A stretch of 25,178 nucleotides of DNA from an uncultured Collinsella sp. (lineage in GTDB: Bacteria > Actinomycetota > Coriobacteriia > Coriobacteriales > Coriobacteriaceae), in assembly GCA_900551815.1 (NCBI GenBank), contig URXE01000035.1, positions 1-25,178 on the forward strand. The letters are read 5' to 3'. The position numbers and the translations under genes are program-made. Below, piece by piece: positions 22,708 through 25,178 of the stretch. Position 1 is the first letter of the stretch. Each line of letters begins with the position of its first letter. Below the pieces are notes generated by a model. It did no database searches. It saw only the letters and a list, made by a program, of their open reading frames with translations, and was not told where the DNA came from.

Positions 22708-23634
22708 ATGCCCATTCGCATTCCCGACGCCCTCCCTGCCGCCGCGCAGCTCGAGAGCGAGAACATCTTTGTCATGACCGAGTACCGCGCGCTGCACCAG
22801 GACATCCGTCCGCTGCGCGTGCTCATCCTCAACCTCATGCCCACCAAAATCGCCACCGAGACGCAGATCATGCGCAAGCTCTCCAACACGCCGCTGCAGG
22901 TGGAGGTGGACCTGCTGCGCACCAAGACGCACGAGGCCACGCACGTGAGCGCCGGCCACCTGGAGACGTTCTATCGCACGTTCGACGACATCCGCGATAT
23001 CCACTACGACGGCCTGATCATCACGGGCGCGCCGGTGGAGCAGATGCCGTTCGAGGAGGTCGACTACTGGCCCGAGCTCTGCCAGATCATGGATTGGTCC
23101 ACCACGCACGTGCACTCTACGCTGCATATTTGTTGGGGCGCGCAGGCCGGCCTGTACCATCATTACGGTATCCAGAAGCACGACCTGCCGGCAAAGGCGA
23201 GCGGCGTGTTCGAGCATTATCTGGTGAAGCCGCAAAGCCCGCTGGTTCGCGGCTTTGACGACCGTTTCTATGCCGTGCATTCGCGCAACACCGATGTGCG
23301 TCGCGAGGACGTGGAGGCCGAGCCGCAGCTTGAGGTCGTGGCCGTGTCCGACGAGGTGGGCCTGTACATCGTCAAGTCGACCGACAGCCGCCGCTTCTTT
23401 GTATTTGGCCACCCCGAGTACGATACCGACACGTTGCGCCTGGAGTACGAGCGCGACGTGAAGCGCGGACTCAACCCCCAGGTTCCGGCGCATTACTTCC
23501 CGAATGACGACCCCACGGCCGAGCCGCGTAACGTCTGGCGCAGCCAGGCTCAGCTGTTCTACACCAACTGGCTCAACTACTACGTCTACCAGACCACGCC
23601 CTACGACCTGGCCCGCGCCGGCGAGGAGCACTAG
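22708..23634 (+). CDS. metA: Homoserine O-acetyltransferase (MetA family)
   Basis: This 308-residue enzyme activates homoserine for methionine synthesis. The catalytic residues are visible at their family positions: Cys142 in HICWGAQAG, His235 and Glu237 in FGHPEYD. Residue 111 is Glu (TGAPVE). In this family Glu111 goes with acetyl-CoA and Gly111 (E. coli) with succinyl-CoA, so acetyl transfer is predicted despite the usual name succinyltransferase. The start follows AAGGAG. It is divergent from the dehydrogenase, with 210 bp between the two start codons, and no SAM riboswitch was recognised there. No other methionine gene is in the window. Confidence 0.95.
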   Translation: MPIRIPDALPAAAQLESENIFVMTEYRALHQDIRPLRVLILNLMPTKIATETQIMRKLSNTPLQVEVDLLRTKTHEATHVSAGHLETFYRTFDDIRDIHYDGLIITGAPVEQMPFEEVDYWPELCQIMDWSTTHVHSTLHICWGAQAGLYHHYGIQKHDLPAKASGVFEHYLVKPQSPLVRGFDDRFYAVHSRNTDVRREDVEAEPQLEVVAVSDEVGLYIVKSTDSRRFFVFGHPEYDTDTLRLEYERDVKRGLNPQVPAHYFPNDDPTAEPRNVWRSQAQLFYTNWLNYYVYQTTPYDLARAGEEH

Positions 23635-24079
23635 GCTGCGACTGTAGCTGTGGTTGCTGCTGCGGCCGTTGCTGTGCTCGCGGCGTGACGAACGTGGATT
23701 TTCGGACGTTTACAAATCGAGCGTGGATAATCTCCCACTTTTGGCTCAAAACTAGGCTCAAAACGGGAGATTATCCACGCTCATTTTTTAGGCATGTAGA
23801 TGCCGATGGCTCGGCTAAGAGACGGTGCATGCAGAGGCAAAGTCGCATTTGGCGTAGTCTTGAATCTCGACGGGTTTTTCTTTCTGATAGCCCAATGGAC
23901 CAAGGCCTCAAAATGTGGAGACAGGGACCTCTTGGCAAGGCTTCTACCTGCAGATATAAGCCATCAGCCTAAAACGTCCAAAACCGTCAAGCATTTGGTC
24001 AGCGCCTGGACGGTATTTGGTCAGACTTCGCATGAAACCGTCTGGTACGTTTGCGCCGTTCCAAGAGTTGGGAGGCGAC
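23635..24079. other. Gap between metA and the AbiEi-like gene
   Basis: The 445-bp gap has no supported gene. It holds the hairpin repeat and, further right, TTTGGTCAG twice (near 23995 and 24018) beside ACCGTC/GACGGT inverted bases. No terminator with a T run was seen directly after metA; the hairpin followed by CATTTTTTA may do that job. Confidence 0.55.
23690..23782. repeat. Hairpin repeat, left flank of the AbiEi-like gene
   Basis: GAGCGTGGATAATCTCCC (23719-23736) is the exact complement of 23765-23782. The loop holds GGCTCAAAAC twice. Just upstream, a degenerate unit (GAACGTGGATTTTC, from 23690) lies 29 bp before the arm. The same 29-bp spacing and 22 identical bases recur at 25091-25141. 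Confidence 0.88.
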
Positions 24080-25042
24080 ATGGGAAACATGACGGCGAAT
24101 CAAAGACTTGCAAGTCACATTAAGGCGTGCGAACAGCAGATGAGCTGCGTGTACGCGCGCACGGCGGCGGAGGCAAAGCAGATTGAGCGGCGGGCGGAGG
24201 CGGGAAGTCTAGAGGCGGTCATGCCGGGGCTGTATGCGCGTCCGGAATACTGGTCCGAGCTCAAGTTTCGGCAGCGTTATCTGCATCGGGTGCGGGCGCT
24301 TGCGCAAAAGCACCCCGACTGGACATTTTGCTCCTATACGGCGGCTGTTATCTATGGCCTTTCGGTTTCGCATGCCAATTTGACGCACATCCATATCGCC
24401 GCGATGCCGGCCCAATCGACGACGCCGGGCTCTCAGGTCATTCGTCATCGCTATGCTCGTCAAACACGGGCCACCCAGATGGATATCGCCGTAACCGATA
24501 TCGATCAAACGATTACGGATTGCTTGGTCGATGCATCGTTTGTCGAGGGACTGATCATCGCGGATTCGGCACTCCATGAGCAACTTTTGTCGAAGGAGCA
24601 TCTCGTTGAGACGGTCGATAAGCTTGGCCTGAATCGTCGCGGTGTTGTGATGGCGCGCAGGGTTGCGCGGTGTGCCGATGGCCTGTCGGAAAGCGGTGGC
24701 GAGTCCAAGGCACGTGCCCTGATGATTGAGCGCGGCTGGCAGATGCCGGAGCTGCAAGTTGAGCTGTTCGACCCGGTTGAGCCGGGACGGCCGTATCGCG
24801 TCGACTACTTGTGGCGCGTGGGCGACCAGCTGATTATCGGTGAGTTCGACGGATTCGTTAAAAGCGAGAAAGCGGCGGAGGAGGGCAAGCTCGCAAAGGC
24901 GCAGTTCGATGAGCGTCAGCGCGAGTCGAGGCTTTCGCTGCTTGATAACTGCAAGATCGTGCGCTTGTGCTGGGATGATCTAAGGGATCCGACAAAGCTC
25001 GATCGCAAGCTCAAGGTCGCCGGCGTGCCGCGTGCGTGCTGA
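24080..25042 (+). CDS. AbiEi-like protein with DUF559-type nuclease-like C-terminus
   Basis: This 320-residue protein has an N-terminal part resembling the AbiEi antitoxin/transcription-factor family (ARTAAEAKQIERRAEAGSLEAVMPGLYARPEYW, then HPDWTFCSYTAAVIYGL). Its C-terminal part resembles DUF559/Vsr-like proteins of the PD-(D/E)xK fold: E208 in GESKAR, D242 in YRVDYLW and E255-F-D257-G. That would be a near-complete catalytic set. The start at 24080 follows GGAGG; ATG 24089 is possible. No AbiEii-type toxin gene is adjacent within the window. The function is unknown: a DNA-binding regulator, a lone antitoxin or a nuclease. The gene is flanked by repeats of the same family on both sides. Confidence 0.7.
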   Translation: MGNMTANQRLASHIKACEQQMSCVYARTAAEAKQIERRAEAGSLEAVMPGLYARPEYWSELKFRQRYLHRVRALAQKHPDWTFCSYTAAVIYGLSVSHANLTHIHIAAMPAQSTTPGSQVIRHRYARQTRATQMDIAVTDIDQTITDCLVDASFVEGLIIADSALHEQLLSKEHLVETVDKLGLNRRGVVMARRVARCADGLSESGGESKARALMIERGWQMPELQVELFDPVEPGRPYRVDYLWRVGDQLIIGEFDGFVKSEKAAEEGKLAKAQFDERQRESRLSLLDNCKIVRLCWDDLRDPTKLDRKLKVAGVPRAC

Positions 25043-25068
25043 GGCAGTTGCAAGGCGTTTGGCTGCAC

Positions 25069-25141
25069 GAGCGTGGAAAATCAGACGGACGAGCGTGGAA
25101 ATCTGGACGCTTGTTGAATGAGCGTGGATAATCTCCCACTT
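25069..25141 (+). repeat. Array of GAGCGTGGA units, right flank of the AbiEi-like gene
   Basis: GAGCGTGGA starts at 25069, 25091 and 25120 (spacing 22 and 29 bp). The last copy continues as GAGCGTGGATAATCTCCC and ACTT, identical over 22 bases to 23719-23740. A closing arm is not seen before the window ends. Confidence 0.85.
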
Positions 25142-25178
25142 GGGGGTGCGGACGATTTCTTGGACCGCGCCTAGGCGT
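25142..25178 (-). repeat. Right copy of 37-bp inverted repeat shared by both window ends
   Basis: This is the exact reverse complement of 18-54. It directly follows the GAGCGTGGATAATCTCCC unit and ends with the last base of the window, so it may extend beyond it. Confidence 0.9.

Noticed and set aside
23719..23782. Replication origin, because of TTATCCACG sequences
   Set aside because: The boxes are arms of a repeated hairpin, no dnaA or dnaN is nearby and there is no AT-rich unwinding region.
25069..25141. CRISPR array formed by the GAGCGTGGA units
   Set aside because: There are only three short units with unequal spacing of 22 and 29 bp, the spacers are related to a second locus, and there are no cas genes.
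1..25178. Insertion sequence, prophage or integrase genes
   Set aside because: No transposase, integrase or phage structural gene was recognised on either strand; only short non-coding repeats are present.

Overview
This looks like chromosomal DNA of a high-GC gut actinobacterium of the class Coriobacteriia, most likely Collinsella or a close relative. That placement is an inference. It rests on strong GC bias with C-ending codons, the mix of genes (mannose-family PTS, YitT, acetyl-type MetA, FrlB-like deglycases) and gaps packed with short palindromic repeats. It was not confirmed by any search. The two window ends carry the same 37-bp sequence in opposite orientation, which would fit a contig that broke at a repeat.

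Layout. 1-334 is non-coding with a terminator-like hairpin. 335-6626 holds housekeeping genes on the + strand: mfd (transcription-repair coupling factor), a PAP2-type membrane phosphatase, a threonine-aldolase-family PLP enzyme and a GNAT acetyltransferase. 6648-13817 is a sugar-amine utilisation region: a GntR/UTRA repressor (-) divergent from a FrlB-like SIS protein (SIS1), an EamA-type transporter, then an apparent operon of a fused mannose-family PTS IIAB, IIC, IID and a second SIS protein (SIS2). 13978-16909 holds a HAD phosphatase/phosphomutase, a YitT membrane protein and a second GntR/UTRA regulator. 17282-21141 holds recQ, a third GntR/UTRA regulator starting 2 nt after recQ, and a third SIS protein (SIS3, the closest of the three to E. 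coli FrlB). 21520-23634 holds a lactate/2-hydroxyacid dehydrogenase (-) and metA (+). 24080-25042 encodes an AbiEi-like protein with a DUF559-like nuclease-type C-terminus, bracketed by direct repeats.

How the genes may work together. FrlB/GfrF-type SIS enzymes split 6-phosphorylated Amadori compounds, such as fructoselysine 6-phosphate, into glucose 6-phosphate and a free amine. In the Salmonella gfr system a mannose-family PTS imports and phosphorylates the substrate. The PTS-SIS2 operon here has that composition. Three deglycase-like paralogues are each associated with a UTRA regulator, either by position or through a shared candidate operator. The half-site ATAACG/CGTTAT occurs before the EamA gene, the PTS operon and the second GntR gene, suggesting one regulon that couples uptake and cleavage to export of a product. 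SIS1 differs from the other two at the expected catalytic position, so it may act on a different compound.

Almost every gap of some size carries a long inverted repeat of a different sequence family (8605, 14611, 14705, 16955, 17088, 21231, 23719). These are not explained by ordinary terminators and are the least understood part of the window.
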